Under the pieces are notes generated by a model, which saw only the letters and a list, made by a program, of their open reading frames with translations, was not told the DNA's origin and did not search any database. Below, piece by piece: positions 48,610 to 59,640 of a DNA stretch of 64,000 bases. Within the stretch, counting starts at the first letter, position 1. Each line of letters starts with the position of its first letter. Position numbers and translations under genes: made by a program. The stretch is from NCBI RefSeq assembly GCF_022201045.2, contig NC_068557.1, forward strand, positions 3,348,001 through 3,412,000, written 5' to 3'. This DNA is from Citrus sinensis (lineage: Eukaryota; Streptophyta; Magnoliopsida; Sapindales; Rutaceae).

Positions 48610-48720
48610 CGTCGTTGATAAAAACTTGTCCATTTCACCGGACTAACACTCGCGCCACGCTATCACTCAATTATAAACAGAAAATATTCGGATAAGAAAT
48701 TAAAGCCACTGAATGATTGA
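48610..48720 (+). promoter_or_regulatory. RLP-associated upstream block, about 1 kb before RLP3
   Basis: ACTCGCGCCACGCTATCACT and the following GGATAAGAAA stretch align with 59511-59580 and, more weakly, with 21300-21340. In this copy the ACGTCA core is mutated to ACGCTA. Its recurrence before RLP units suggests it was co-duplicated. Confidence 0.35.
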
Positions 48721-49547
48721 ATTTCGAGTCTTCAGAGAAATGCAACAGCGCTCAATTTCAAACAAAGAAGCAAAACGCCAGCGTTTTAGTGCCGCCACTG
48801 CTCAGCTCTCTCTACGAACTCTGCCCTCTCCTGCAAAATTATAGTTGGCCTCTCGAAATAGGTGAAAACATTAATACCCTTTTCTTTATTCTACGTTTCC
48901 GAGAAAATGCAAGAAAAGGTTTCAAGTAATTAATTATGTGACTTCTTTTTGTGTTAATTTGATAGACAGTGTTCGTTATGGAACTGCATTATTGTTTACT
49001 GAGTTTAAATTCTAGTGGCCAGATTATTTTAGAACATGCAGATTAATTACATTTAGTAATAAAACATACAGTAATAGTATTAAAATTTCCAATGTGGACA
49101 CAACTTCTTCTAGATAGCATGCTTAATAATTAAACACGGAATTGTTGAACACAGCTTCTGCATGCTGCTGATGCCTTATGGACTGGTTTTGTGGAAAATG
49201 CTCAATATTATATTGATTATCTTTTTAGTCATTCACATTCTTTACGGGTAAAAGACGCCGAGAAAGGGAATGATCAAAAAGATAAACGATATTGACCGCT
49301 CGATTACAACAGTGCCAGTAGAATTGATAGAAAAAGCTTTTGCACCATGTAAGTGCTCATTAATTAATGATTTTCAGGAAGAAAGAATTGTTCTATCCCT
49401 GTTTGGAGTTTGAGCAACATCCTTACATCTGTAACATTCAACTTTTTGATCCTTCCAATGAGTTTAATTAATTCATAGCTGTGGAAAACGAGTTGGAATA
49501 GTTTGAAATTTTGTAAAATTGGCCACGACTAATGCACTCAATTTTAC

Positions 49548-49640
49548 TTGGTGCACCGAGTCTAAAAGTATAATAATGGATAGTTAGACTCCCTCCCTTA
49601 ATTTCATTTCATACTTGCACACCATTTCTCTTCTATATAT
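49548..49640 (+). promoter_or_regulatory. RLP3 core promoter
   Basis: CTTGGTGCACCGAGTC at 49548-49563 belongs to a motif shared by RLP copies at 38751, 54331, 55370 and 62591. A TATA box (CTATATATAA) lies near 49632-49641, about 65 bp before the ATG. The position matches the TATA box of RLP4. Confidence 0.5.
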
Positions 49641-49701
49641 AATCATGCATATCTCAGTTATTGTGATTTCATCAAGAGCCAAGAAAAGAACAAAGAAAAA
49701 A

Positions 49702-52350
49702 ATGGGTTATTTAACTCAGCCTTATCAACTTGTCATCTGCCTCCAGTTATCGCTCTTGTTTTTTCAGTGTTCTGCAAAGCTTTGCTCTCAAGAACAAAGT
49801 TCAGCATTACTCCAATTTAAGCAACTCTTTTCCTTTGCAAAAACATCTTCTTCGCAATGTGATGGATACCAACAATCTTATCCAAAGATGAAGTACTGGA
49901 AAGAGGATGCTGATTGCTGCTCCAGCTGGGATGGAGTGACATGTGATATGGTGACGGGTCAGGTGATTGGCCTGGACCTCAGTTGCAGTTGGCTTCACGG
50001 CAGCATCTCTTCCAACAGTAGCCTTTTCTTTCTTCCTCGCCTGCAAAAGCTCAACCTGGGTTCCAATGATTTCAATTACTCTAAGATTTCTTCTGGCTTT
50101 AGTCAACTCCGGAGCTTGACACTCCTTAACCTCTCTTCCAGCAACTTCACGGGGTCAATTCCTCCATCGCTAGGTAACCTTACCCAACTTGTTTATTTGG
50201 ATCTTTCAAATAACAGTTTTATTGGTGAAATTCCGAATATGTTTACCAACCAATCCAAACTTTCTTATTTAAACTTTGGGGGGAATCAACTGACTGGCCA
50301 AATTCCTTCCTCAGTGGGTGAGCTTGCAAATTTAGCTACAGTCTATTTGTATTTTAACTCTCTTAAGGGGACAATTCCATCTCGAATCTTTTCTCTGACA
50401 TCACTGAAGCAAGTTGATTTCAGGCATAACCAACTATCTGGCTCGGTTCCAAGTTCAGTATACGAACTTGTGAATTTGACTCGTCTTGATCTTTCTTCAA
50501 ATAAGTTAAGTGGTACAGTTGAACTTTACGATTTTGCAAAGCTCAAAAATCTTAAATGGCTTGTTCTCTCTAATAATAGTTTATCACTGACTACCAAATT
50601 AACTGTCAGCTCTTCTTTCCTTAATCTTTCTAGATTGGGTTTATCCGCTTGTAAGATAAGTAAGTTTCCAGTCATCTTGAAAACTCAACTTCAATTAGAG
50701 TGGTTGGACCTTTCTGAAAACCAAATCCATGGTAGGGTTCCTGGTTGGATGTGGGACGTAGGAATACATACTCTAAGTTACCTAGATCTTTCACAAAACT
50801 TCCTGAGAAGCATAAAACGTCTTCCATGGAAAAATCTAAAAAATCTTTACCTTGATTCGAACTTACTTCGAGGAAGACTGCTGGATCTACCACCTCTCAT
50901 GACAATCTTTTCGATTTCCAATAATTATTTAACTGGAGAGATTCCTTCATCATTTTGTAATTTGAGTTCTATTCAATATCTTGAAATGTCCAACAATAGC
51001 TTCAGTGGACAAATTCCGCAGTGTCTTGTCAACTCTACCGTGAAGTTTTTGGATCTTCGAATGAACAACTTCCAAGGTATCATCCCACAAACATATGCAA
51101 AAGACTGCAATTTGACTTTTCTTAAGCTGAATGGCAATAAACTGGAGGGGCCATTGCCACCATCTTTGATTAATTGTTTCAGTTTGCATGTTATTGATGT
51201 TGGGAATAACAACTTGAGTGGAGAAATTCCACAATGTTTTGGAAACTCAGCACTTAAGGTCTTTGATATGAGAATGAACAGATTCAACGGTAGCATCCCT
51301 CAAATGTTTGCAAAGAGTTGTGATTTGAGAAGTCTTAATCTTAATGGTAATCAATTGGAAGGCCCATTGTCTCCATCTTTGATTAACTGTCGGTATTTGG
51401 AAGTTCTTGATATTGGGAATAACCATATTAACGACACATTTCCTTATTGGTTAGAAATTCTTCCTGAATTGCGAGTGCTTATATTGCGATCTAACCGATT
51501 TTGGGGTCCCATTGGTAATACGAAAACAAGAGCTCCCTTCTCTAAGTTGCGAATACTTGATCTCTCTCACAATCAACTCACTGGTGTATTGCCAACTCGG
51601 TATCTTAATAATTTTAGAGCCATGATTCATGGGGAGAATAATAGTGTTACTGTTGAAGTGAAATATTTGAGTTTGCTAAATTCCTCCTACTATGCCTGCT
51701 ATGAATCAATAATTTTGACTATGAAAGGAATTGACCTACAACTGGAGAGGGTTCTAACCATTTTCACGACGATTGATTTGTCGAGTAATCGATTTCAAGG
51801 AGGAATTCCAGCAATCGTGGGAAAGCTTAATTCGCTCAAAGGTCTTAACATTTCTCACAACAACTTGACAGGTGGCATTCCATCATCATTAGCAAATCTG
51901 ACAGAGCTTGAATCTTTAGACCTATCTTCAAACAAGCTTGTTGGGCAGATTCCAATGCAAATGGCGAGTCTAAAATCTCTTTCGGTGCTAAATCTTTCAC
52001 ACAACCAGCTTGAGGGACCTGTACCTCGAGGAACCCAATTCAATACATTTCAAAACGATTCCTATGCTGGCAACCCGGGCTTGTGTGGATTCCCATTGTC
52101 AGAAAGCTGCGACATGGATGAGGCACCGGATCCATCATCACCAACAAGTTTCCATGAAGGAGATGATTCTCCAAGTTGGTTTGATTGGAAGTTTGCTAAG
52201 ATGGGTTATGCATCTGGATTGGTAATTGGCTTGTCCATTGCATACATGGTATTTGCGACTGGAAGGCCGTGGTGGTTTGTAAAAATGATCGAAGAGAAGC
52301 AAGCCACGAAGGTGAGAAGGGTGAGCAGACGAGGCAGAGCAAGAAGATGA
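49702..52350 (+). CDS. LRR receptor-like protein RLP3 (Cf-type), intact
   Basis: This single-exon 882-aa protein is the longest complete RLP here. The start at 49702 gives a signal peptide (about 1-25, MGYLTQPYQLVICLQLSLLF). An in-frame ATG at 49615 lies upstream of the TATA box and is rejected. The LRRNT contains CSQEQSSALLQFKQLF and a CC..WDGVTC motif. Plant extracellular LRRs run through the island region (RAMIHGENNSVTVEVKYLSL) to NPGLCGFPL. An acidic spacer and a TM helix at about 838-854 (SGLVIGLSIAYMVFATG, with GxxxG) precede a 28-residue basic tail ending RRGRARR. Two successive 71-72-residue modules starting at QIPQCL and EIPQCF are near-repeats, showing internal LRR duplication. By family it is a ligand-binding immune receptor without kinase, probably SOBIR1-dependent. 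Confidence 0.94.
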   Translation: MGYLTQPYQLVICLQLSLLFFQCSAKLCSQEQSSALLQFKQLFSFAKTSSSQCDGYQQSYPKMKYWKEDADCCSSWDGVTCDMVTGQVIGLDLSCSWLHGSISSNSSLFFLPRLQKLNLGSNDFNYSKISSGFSQLRSLTLLNLSSSNFTGSIPPSLGNLTQLVYLDLSNNSFIGEIPNMFTNQSKLSYLNFGGNQLTGQIPSSVGELANLATVYLYFNSLKGTIPSRIFSLTSLKQVDFRHNQLSGSVPSSVYELVNLTRLDLSSNKLSGTVELYDFAKLKNLKWLVLSNNSLSLTTKLTVSSSFLNLSRLGLSACKISKFPVILKTQLQLEWLDLSENQIHGRVPGWMWDVGIHTLSYLDLSQNFLRSIKRLPWKNLKNLYLDSNLLRGRLLDLPPLMTIFSISNNYLTGEIPSSFCNLSSIQYLEMSNNSFSGQIPQCLVNSTVKFLDLRMNNFQGIIPQTYAKDCNLTFLKLNGNKLEGPLPPSLINCFSLHVIDVGNNNLSGEIPQCFGNSALKVFDMRMNRFNGSIPQMFAKSCDLRSLNLNGNQLEGPLSPSLINCRYLEVLDIGNNHINDTFPYWLEILPELRVLILRSNRFWGPIGNTKTRAPFSKLRILDLSHNQLTGVLPTRYLNNFRAMIHGENNSVTVEVKYLSLLNSSYYACYESIILTMKGIDLQLERVLTIFTTIDLSSNRFQGGIPAIVGKLNSLKGLNISHNNLTGGIPSSLANLTELESLDLSSNKLVGQIPMQMASLKSLSVLNLSHNQLEGPVPRGTQFNTFQNDSYAGNPGLCGFPLSESCDMDEAPDPSSPTSFHEGDDSPSWFDWKFAKMGYASGLVIGLSIAYMVFATGRPWWFVKMIEEKQATKVRRVSRRGRARR

Positions 52351-52760
52351 AATCAGTAGGTCTTCACTATCTGTTCCAGGATATTAGTCTGTCTTTAAGT
52401 AGACCGCATGATGGTATTTTTCACTATCTGAACTAGTATTTAAACAGTATATTAATTTGATGTGTTTTTTGTTCAGGAATTTTAATACACTCACGGAATC
52501 GAAGTAGTGGAAGTCATATGATCCTGCAGGTATAACAATTTTCTTTGCTTTGTTTTCCAATCCATAAACTTGATCAAAACTCTCGAGGAAAAAAATGATT
52601 TGAAGAAATAATAATGTTGATGTAGGAAATGGTGTGGGCAACTTTTATTTGTTTGTCTTGGCCCAGTATGTTGGATTTGGAAATATTCGAAGCTTGCAAC
52701 GATGCAAGAATCATTCACCGCCTTCCGACAGCTATGATCCATATATGCGATTTTTGCAAT
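52351..52760 (+). other. RLP3 3' tail with predicted introns
   Basis: A GTAGGT donor follows the stop. The acceptor at 52475-52476 gives tail exon A 52477-52529, the next donor is GTATAA at 52530, and tail exon B starts at 52626 with GAAATGGTGTGGG. This parallels the tail structure of RLP1 and RLP2. Confidence 0.55.
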
Positions 52761-54050
52761 GTTTATTTTTCATAAGAAATTCAAATGCTACTTCAGATTC
52801 TATTAATAAATCCCGAATCCTTGTACATCCAAATTTCATTGTTTCATGATTCATCATAATCCAATAAAGTCTTGAATGCTTGTACCAATTCAAAGGTTAA
52901 TTGTGGATCAACAAAAAGAAATAAAATGTATGGGGGCTAGACACAGGTCCTATCTATATACCAGTTAAGTTTTTTGCCAAGTTATCTCCACTGTTGGTTA
53001 TCTGCTTGAGTCTGAAGCAATAACAGAAAAAAAAAATAGAAAAGAAAAAATGACTAATATGATTAGTTATTATTAAATTAGTCGTTAAATATTTATTTAT
53101 TCTTATTACGATAATTGAGGCAATAAATTGCACATTCTTGTTTAATTTTGAGTTCTTCATTGATAACGTTCAAATTTTTATTTTTTATTTGATTTTTTTC
53201 CTAATGTTCGGGGGGAGAAAAGGTAAAGAATGAGAGATTATTTAATAAATTAAATTTAGAGCACAAGCAGAGAAGCATTAAGCTCCTGCTAAACTGTTGT
53301 TCGACTTGCAAGTTTTTGGATCAAATAATAAAGTATGTGCCTTGACAAGTTAGCTCATGGCCGGAATGTTATTTCTAATCTAGAGCTAGCGTCCTGAGAA
53401 AATTTTGCATCCTAGCAGGGCAAAAGGTGCTGCAATTGTGTCTATATTGTTGAAGTTTTCTGAATTTTCTGAAGTTAACATTGACAATAGAAGACTCATT
53501 GGTAGGCATTATTCTTTTATACTTAATATATAATTGAGTTCACAGCTATCCAGAAAATGGGACAGTTTTTTTTTTATTTAATTACAAAATTATCCTTATT
53601 GAAACCCATATAAGAATATTTATACTAATTAATTATATTACTTCTTCAACTATCATCAAATTCTTATTTGAGTTCATTATTTAAAGAATAAGTATGTTAT
53701 CTAAATAATCTCAAATAATGTACTAAACAAATATTTTGAGGAACAATACTCATTTTGGCTCCTTTTTATTAGTTATATCTTTAATTTCTTATTCATAAAA
53801 TTCTCTCGCATTGAACTAAAAAAGAAAAGGAGAAATTCAGCTCACCCAAAAAAAAAAAAAAATGTTGTTAGCGTCACCATTGAAAGGGGCTAAATTATGT
53901 ATTGTCTGACTAGTGAAACTCTTATCATGTCTGCTAATATGCTGCTTCTGGATCCCTTATTCTGATTTCCATGGCAGTGATGGCAGCAGAGCTTGTTCAT
54001 ATTGGTAGAAGTGAAAGCAAATTAAGGAGAGATAGAGAGACTAAGGTAAC
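52760..54050. other. Intergenic, with exon-like relic repeats
   Basis: An exon-like segment at 53412-53520 (GCAGGGCAAAAGGTGCTGCA onward) is repeated at 57323-57430, and its partner at about 53970-54045 resembles 57583-57675. 53590-53965 is a direct repeat of about 55465-55820. The source gene is not recognised. Confidence 0.4.
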
Positions 54051-54276
54051 CAAATAGAATGTCCACTAAGTTTAATATGGTGAAGTCCTGGATCAGTCGC
54101 TTTGCTGAAATGATTTCAAGTAATCACCCACTGTGATTGGCATTTTTCTCTTATTTAAGTTTTGGTGAAAGTGACAGGAAGTGTTAAGGAGAAAAGATCA
54201 GCCTAATTCAATGCCTCACTTGCTGATCCTATGAGTTTCATGGCTGCGGAAAATGTAGAAGTACTAGTTTGAAATT

Positions 54277-54508
54277 TTATAAATTGTTCAAAAAACCTCT
54301 GTCCAATAGATTATTAGGCTAAGCAACAAGACTTGGTGCTCAAAGCCTAAAAGTAATATAAAGACTTGGTAACTCCCTTATTCACCGGCATGGCATATCT
54401 GTTCTTGTGACTTCAATAAGAAAGAAAGATAATATGGATTATTTAACTCAGCCTTTTCAACTTTTGATTTGCCTCCAGTTATTGCTCTTATATTTTCAGT
54501 GGGCTTGA
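54277..54508 (+). pseudogene. RLP 5' stub: promoter plus signal peptide only
   Basis: The RLP promoter signature (CTTGGTGC at 54332-54339) is followed by an ATG at 54434 and 24 codons reading MDYLTQPFQLLICLQLLLLY then FQWA and a stop at 54506-54508. The rest of the gene is gone. The promoter part is repeated at 55313-55450. Confidence 0.75.
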
Positions 54509-55139
54509 CTGAAATGCTCATTAATGACTAGAAAAAGTTATCTTAACTTATAAGGTGGACTTGACTGTAATGCTAATTAATGACTTTGAGAAAGAAAGAC
54601 TTGTTCAGGTGTTCTATACATACCTCTTAATTTGGACATATCTTACATCAGTAACTTTCAACTTCTCTGATCCTTCCCAATGTTCCCATGAGTTTCACTA
54701 TCATAGCCGTGGAAAAGAAGTTTGGAGTTTTACAAAATTCGCAAAAAAAAAAAAAATTAAGATTACTGCTCCGCAATTCATACAGTTGACCAGGAGAAAA
54801 GATCACTTTAGAGCCTTATAGGGGGAAGGGATTGAAGGAAAGATGTCTTTCTATTTAGAGCAGGCAACTTGGCATAAGTTTTCAGCTTAAATTCATACAG
54901 TTGACCAGTTACATACATATATGATAACTTAAAATATCTGAGAGTTCGGGTTCTTTTAGTATAAACGCATCTGCTTTTTGGACAGGTTCGTGGAAAAACT
55001 AGAATATGTTTTTGATTTAGTATTGGAATTCTAACTTTTCGCTTTTTGACCTTTCCCATCTGTTTCATGGCTGTTGAAAAAGTAAGAGTACTGCTTTGAT
55101 ATTTTACACTGTCTGAAAACAACATACCAATAGCAGCAA

Positions 55140-55290
55140 TGGGCCTTTGGTCCAATGGGAAAAGTTTTGTACTTACAATATTGAGTGCAAGAGTTCGAGC
55201 CTCCATAAGAATTTTATGGGGGTTAATTTCAGTACGCTCTCAATTATCAACATAATTGAGTGGAGACAGTCTTTCCCTTATGAAATGTGA
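55140..55290 (+). repeat. tRNA-derived SINE-like sequence
   Basis: TTTGGTCCAATGGGAAAAG (box A-like) and GAGTTCGAGCCTC (box B-like, from 55191) are spaced about 35 bp. The body continues through GTGAGTGGAGTAGGCACCCC into AT-rich sequence. It splits two copies of RLP promoter-like sequence. Confidence 0.45.
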
Positions 55291-55312
55291 GTGGAGTAGG
55301 CACCCCTCGAAT

Positions 55313-55450
55313 ATTATAAATTGTTCAAAAAAACCTCTGTCCAATAGATTATAAGGCTAAGCAATAAGACTTGGTGCTCAAAGTGTAAAAGTATTACAAA
55401 GACTTGGTGCCTCCCTTAAATTCACTTCATACTTGCACATCATTTTTCTT
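55313..55450 (+). repeat. Duplicate RLP promoter fragment
   Basis: AATTGTTCAAAAAAACCTCT through TTGGTGCTCAAAG matches 54283-54380 closely, then continues into AAATTCACTTCATACTTGCA as upstream of RLP3 (about 49600). No coding sequence follows. Confidence 0.6.
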
Positions 55451-55989
55451 CTACTTTTATTGAAACCTATAAAACAATTTTTAAGTGGTAAATTAGTTAT
55501 ATCACGTCTTCAACTATTATCAAATTCTTATTTGAGTTCGTCATTTAAATGGTAAATGTGTTATTTAAATAATTTCAAATGATGTATTAAACAAATATTT
55601 TGAGGAACAAGGCTCATTATGTCTCCTCTCATTAGTTGTATTTTTAGTTTCTTTTTAAAAAATTCTCTCATATTCAATTAAAAAAAAATTCAGACCAGCC
55701 AAAAAAAAAAAGTATTTAGCTTCGTGGCTGAATTGGGCTAAATTGTGTATTGTTTGACTAGTGAAACTCTTACCACATCGGTCATCGGCTAATATGCTGC
55801 TTTTGGGTCCCTTATAATCAACATCTATAAGAAAAAGGAAAATGATAATCAAATGTAAGGAAAATCATTTCATGATGGAGGAAAATTTACCTCAACTATA
55901 GGAATTTTGGTCCCTTGGTGCCGAAACTTATTTTTGCTTTGATTTATTTGTATAGCTCATGAGAACTTGCTATCACAGAACATATATGT

Positions 55990-56790
55990 TTTGATGGTAA
56001 ATCAAATTTTTGCTATCACAGAACATGTTGTAGCTCCGGGGCATGATGGTTCCCTGATTGCCCGTCCGTCGAGGTCCGGATATGATGAGATCATTCCCCT
56101 GGGTACTTGTTTGATGATAGTTTTTGGTATTAAGTATTTAATATGATAAGTATTATGATTCCATCGATTTTATGCAGATTTATGTAATATAGTATTTCAG
56201 TGACTGATTTGAATTAAATAAGTTTATGTAAGTTCTTATGATATTTTGATGAAATTGATTTGAGAAAGATTAAATCATTTTAAATAAATTTATTTTTCAA
56301 AAACTACTATCCACTCACTAAGCTCACTGAGTTTTATACTCACCCCGTTTTTATTATATTCCCCCCCCCCCCGGCAGGAGATTTGCAGGTACATCAGTCG
56401 ACCCAGCAACGAATGTTAGTTTTGAAATTGTGGCCACGTGATGGTGCTAGGAGTCGTAGATTTAATAATTTTGATTTTTTTGGGATATTGCGAATTGTAT
56501 TTATTTGTTATATTTTGTAATTAAGGATAACCATTGCATTTTTATATTAGAATGATTTGGGTGATATTTGATATGTTGACTTGAGAAGTTGGTTATAAAG
56601 GATGGATGGATATTGAATTATTTTGGGAGTATTGTTTTGTAAATTGTCGGTTTGGGGATGTTTTATTTATAAGGGAGATTCTGCCGAATTTTTAATAGAA
56701 TTCTTAGATATCATAAATAATATCGATTCGATTATACGAGTTTAGATAGACTCGCCCTGGGAGTGCGGGTCGGGTCGTTTCAGTTAAGGT
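55990..56790. other. Possible LTR or transposon relic
   Basis: GC-rich patches (CCGTCCGTCGAGGTCCGG near 56064), CACTCACTAAGCTCACTGAG near 56312, a C run at about 56361-56372 and GCGGGTCGGGTCGTTTCA near 56765 look like plant retrotransposon LTR sequence. I could not define boundaries, TSD or coding sequence. Confidence 0.25.
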
Positions 56791-57322
56791 CTCATTGTTT
56801 GCTTGTGTAATAAAGTGAAGGCAATTATATTGATTTAGACTATCCCAATATTTATTTTGGTTTCTTAAAAAATTAATTCCATGGGTCTTAAAATTATCTT
56901 TTTAATTTTCGTAGTTCGTGTAAAAATTATTGTTCAAGTATGGCGGGGTAAGGGTTGTGTAGCTGAAAATTTACTCTACCACAGTCATGTACAAATAAAG
57001 TAATAGTCGAGTTTTTGAGAAATTATTCTGTCATAGTCACGCACAAGTTAGGTGATCATCGACTAATGGAAATGGTCTAGGCACAAATCAAGAGTATAAT
57101 CGAGTATAAATGCAAGTGTCATAAGAGTGAGATAAAAGGTCGCGTAATTTTTACACAAAGGTCGAGTATTTAATAATTATAGTCGATGGGTGGGTAATGG
57201 TCAGGTAAAAAACGGGGGGTATGGTAAGGTAAAAACTAAAAAAATGGAGAATAAATATACTTTTTAAGGATATCTATGACTTTTCATTAAGAAATTGTCA
57301 TATTAATGAATTTGCGTACCGG

Positions 57323-57680
57323 CAGGGAAAAAGATGCTGCAATGGTCTCTACACTGGGGAAGAACTCTGAATTTGCTGAAGTTAACATTGGCAATGAAGG
57401 CTCATTATTAATGGCTTTAAGAGGTGAGATCATTCCTCTCATACTAGATGTACCACATCAATAATTCTTTTTCTTCTAGGGTCAAAGTAAAGGAATTTTT
57501 TTCAGGAGCAGATATTTCGTTATTGACAATATTTTGATGATGTTTTAGTCTATAGTTGAAATGCTGTAACTTTGCTTCTGCAGATGTGGATCTTGTTCGT
57601 GGCAGCAGGGCCTTATCAACAGGCACTGAAATGCACTGTATTGGAAGCTGCCATAGAAACCAAGGTGAGGAAAGGTAAAT
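57323..57680 (+). pseudogene. Two exon-like segments of an unknown gene
   Basis: From about 57323 an open stretch (GREKDAAMVSTLGKNSEF in one frame) ends at a GTGAG donor near 57423. After a TTCTGCAG acceptor near 57584 a second stretch reads DVDLVRGSRALSTG and ends at GTGAGG. A decayed copy lies at 53412-54045. The gene is not recognised. Confidence 0.3.
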
Positions 57681-57760
57681 GTTGTGTTTGATTATCTCTT
57701 TTCCAAGTCCAGTTTCCTATGTTTTATATATGTGATGATTGAAGCATGTATTCTTTTTGT

Positions 57761-58019
57761 TAGGGATGACAATAGATTGGATCTGACCCAAGATCCACGT
57801 GATCCAAATCCAATCGGATCGGATTTGGGTCGATTTAAAATGAATTTAGATCGGATTTGGATATCGATGTGTTGATCTAAGACGGATTTGGAGCAGGTCT
57901 GAATCTATCTTAATATCTAAATCTATAAACATATCCACCAATCTTTTAATTTTATTTTATTTTAAAAGTTTCTTAACAATTGTTGAATTATAATGATAAT
58001 AAATTTTATTCATAGCATA
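57761..58019. mobile_element. Truncated hAT-like left end
   Basis: TAGGGATGACAA followed by repeated GATCC and CGGAT motifs resembles an Ac-type hAT terminus with its subterminal region. No matching right end was found before the LRR sequence that starts near 58020. Confidence 0.4.
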
Positions 58020-59090
58020 CTTCAAGGATCATTTTGTAATTTTACCAATTCATCCTGACTTGTCCAACGATAGCTAATTGGGTGCACCAATTCTACAGTG
58101 TCTTGGAAACTTTACACTTGGGCATTTGGATCTTAGAATGAACAATCTTCATGGTAGGATCCTAGAAGCGTATGCAAAAAACTGTAATTTGTCTGCTTAG
58201 GCTAAAAGACAATCACTAGAATGGACCATTGCAACCATCTTTGATTAATCGTACCGGTTTAATGTTTATGGATGCTCGGAATAACAACTTGAGCAGCCCA
58301 ATTCCACAACTTCTTAGAAACTCAACACTTACTAGGGTCTTGGATATGAGAATGAGTGGATTTGAGGCAGCATCCCTCAAATGTTTGCAAATGTTTGCAA
58401 AGAGTTGTGATTTGAGAAGTCTTAACAGGCAACCAATTAGAAGGATATTGCCCTCCATCTTTTACTGAGAGTCAGATTTGAAAGTTTTTGATAATGGGAA
58501 TAATCATGTTAATGATACATTTCCTCATTTGCTAGAAATTCTTCATGAATTGCAAGTGTTTATATTACGATCTAACCGATTTCGGATCTAATTGGTGATA
58601 GCAAAACAAGAGGAAAGGGACTCTCGTTTTAGTACCCCAAAATCGTTAGATCGTAATATAAGTACTTGCAGTTCCAAAAGAATTTCTAATCAATAAGGAA
58701 AAGTATCATTAACATAATTATTATTATTCCCAATATCAAAAACTTCCAATCGTTGACAGTTAACTAAAGACGGAGGCAATGATACTTCCAACTGAATTTA
58801 TTCATTATCATATTCAAGATCTTAACAAATGTTGAGTTTCCAAGACATTATAGAATTGGGCTGCTAAAGTTGTTATTTCCTAAATTAATAAACATCAAAC
58901 CGATACAATTAACTAACTATGTTGACAATGGTCCTTGTCATTCAGCCTAAGCATACAAATTACAGCCTTTTGCATACGTTTGTGGGATTCTACCATGAAG
59001 ATTGTTCATTCTAACATCTAAACACCCCAGTGTTTCCAAGACACTGGGGAATTTGTCCACCGAAGCTATTATTGGACATAGAGATGGCCC
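58020..59090. pseudogene. Inverted repeat of RLP pseudogene fragments
   Basis: 58020-58612 is plus-strand LRR sequence matching RLP3 around 50950-51540, with stops and frameshifts. 58622-59090 is the reverse complement of a related segment, running back to the same point (CCAGTGTCTTGGAAAC in both arms). The arms meet with a spacer of only about 10 bp. They differ by substitutions and by an about 60-bp segment (TTTGCAAAGAGTTGTGATTT region) absent from the right arm. Neither arm codes for a protein. Confidence 0.8.
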
Positions 59091-59459
59091 ACAGGTTGGG
59101 TGGTATGTGCAAGGATGTTTTAGTAGGGTATGTGGCATGGTGTGCACACAAACAAACTGGATTGGACTAGAAATTTTAAGCACGTAGTCCTTAAAATCAC
59201 GTCCTTCTCTATATGCAACAATGGGAAGTATCAAATAATCCTGACTCAATTAATTGCAGCAATAATGATGTGAAGACGATGTGGGCTTAATTTGGGTGTG
59301 CAACTTCGGTTCTGTAAGTTGAATTTGAATGTGTAAAATTACTGTTCTGAAACTCATAATAAGATAATTGATTGGGTGTAAAAAGAAAATGGATTGAATA
59401 ATTGAAATAACTTAGGTCCAAAATCTCTAACCTTACATGATCCCTGTTCAAATGGCCCA

Positions 59460-59640
59460 GTACTTGCCAGGTCAATATGTGAAAACTGATCCAAGTCACC
59501 AGCCTCAATATTCTCGCCACGTCATCACTCAACAGGTTGCCACTGACGATAATTTGGATAAGAAAAAACAGCTGAATTGAGAGCCTTCACTCCTCACAGA
59601 GAAACCAAAATGGCGCGAGCTTTGCTTCATTTGAATAGCA
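59460..59640 (+). promoter_or_regulatory. RLP-associated upstream block with ACGTCA
   Basis: CTCGCCACGTCATCACTCAA at about 59513-59532 and the following GATAAGAAAAAAC match the blocks at 48635-48700 and 21300-21330. A short ATG frame at 59610 ends quickly and is not considered a gene. Confidence 0.35.

Noticed and set aside
49615..49701. In-frame ATG extension of RLP3 by 29 residues
   Set aside because: It starts upstream of a good TATA box, encodes no signal peptide at its N-terminus, and the paralogues start at the MGYLTQP methionine.
54555..54821. 88-residue frame after the RLP stub
   Set aside because: It derives from degenerate RLP-upstream-like sequence with a poly-Lys run from an A tract; no domain.
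55140..55215. Possible functional tRNA gene
   Set aside because: Box A- and box B-like motifs are present, but I could not pair acceptor, D and anticodon arms, so a SINE head is more likely.
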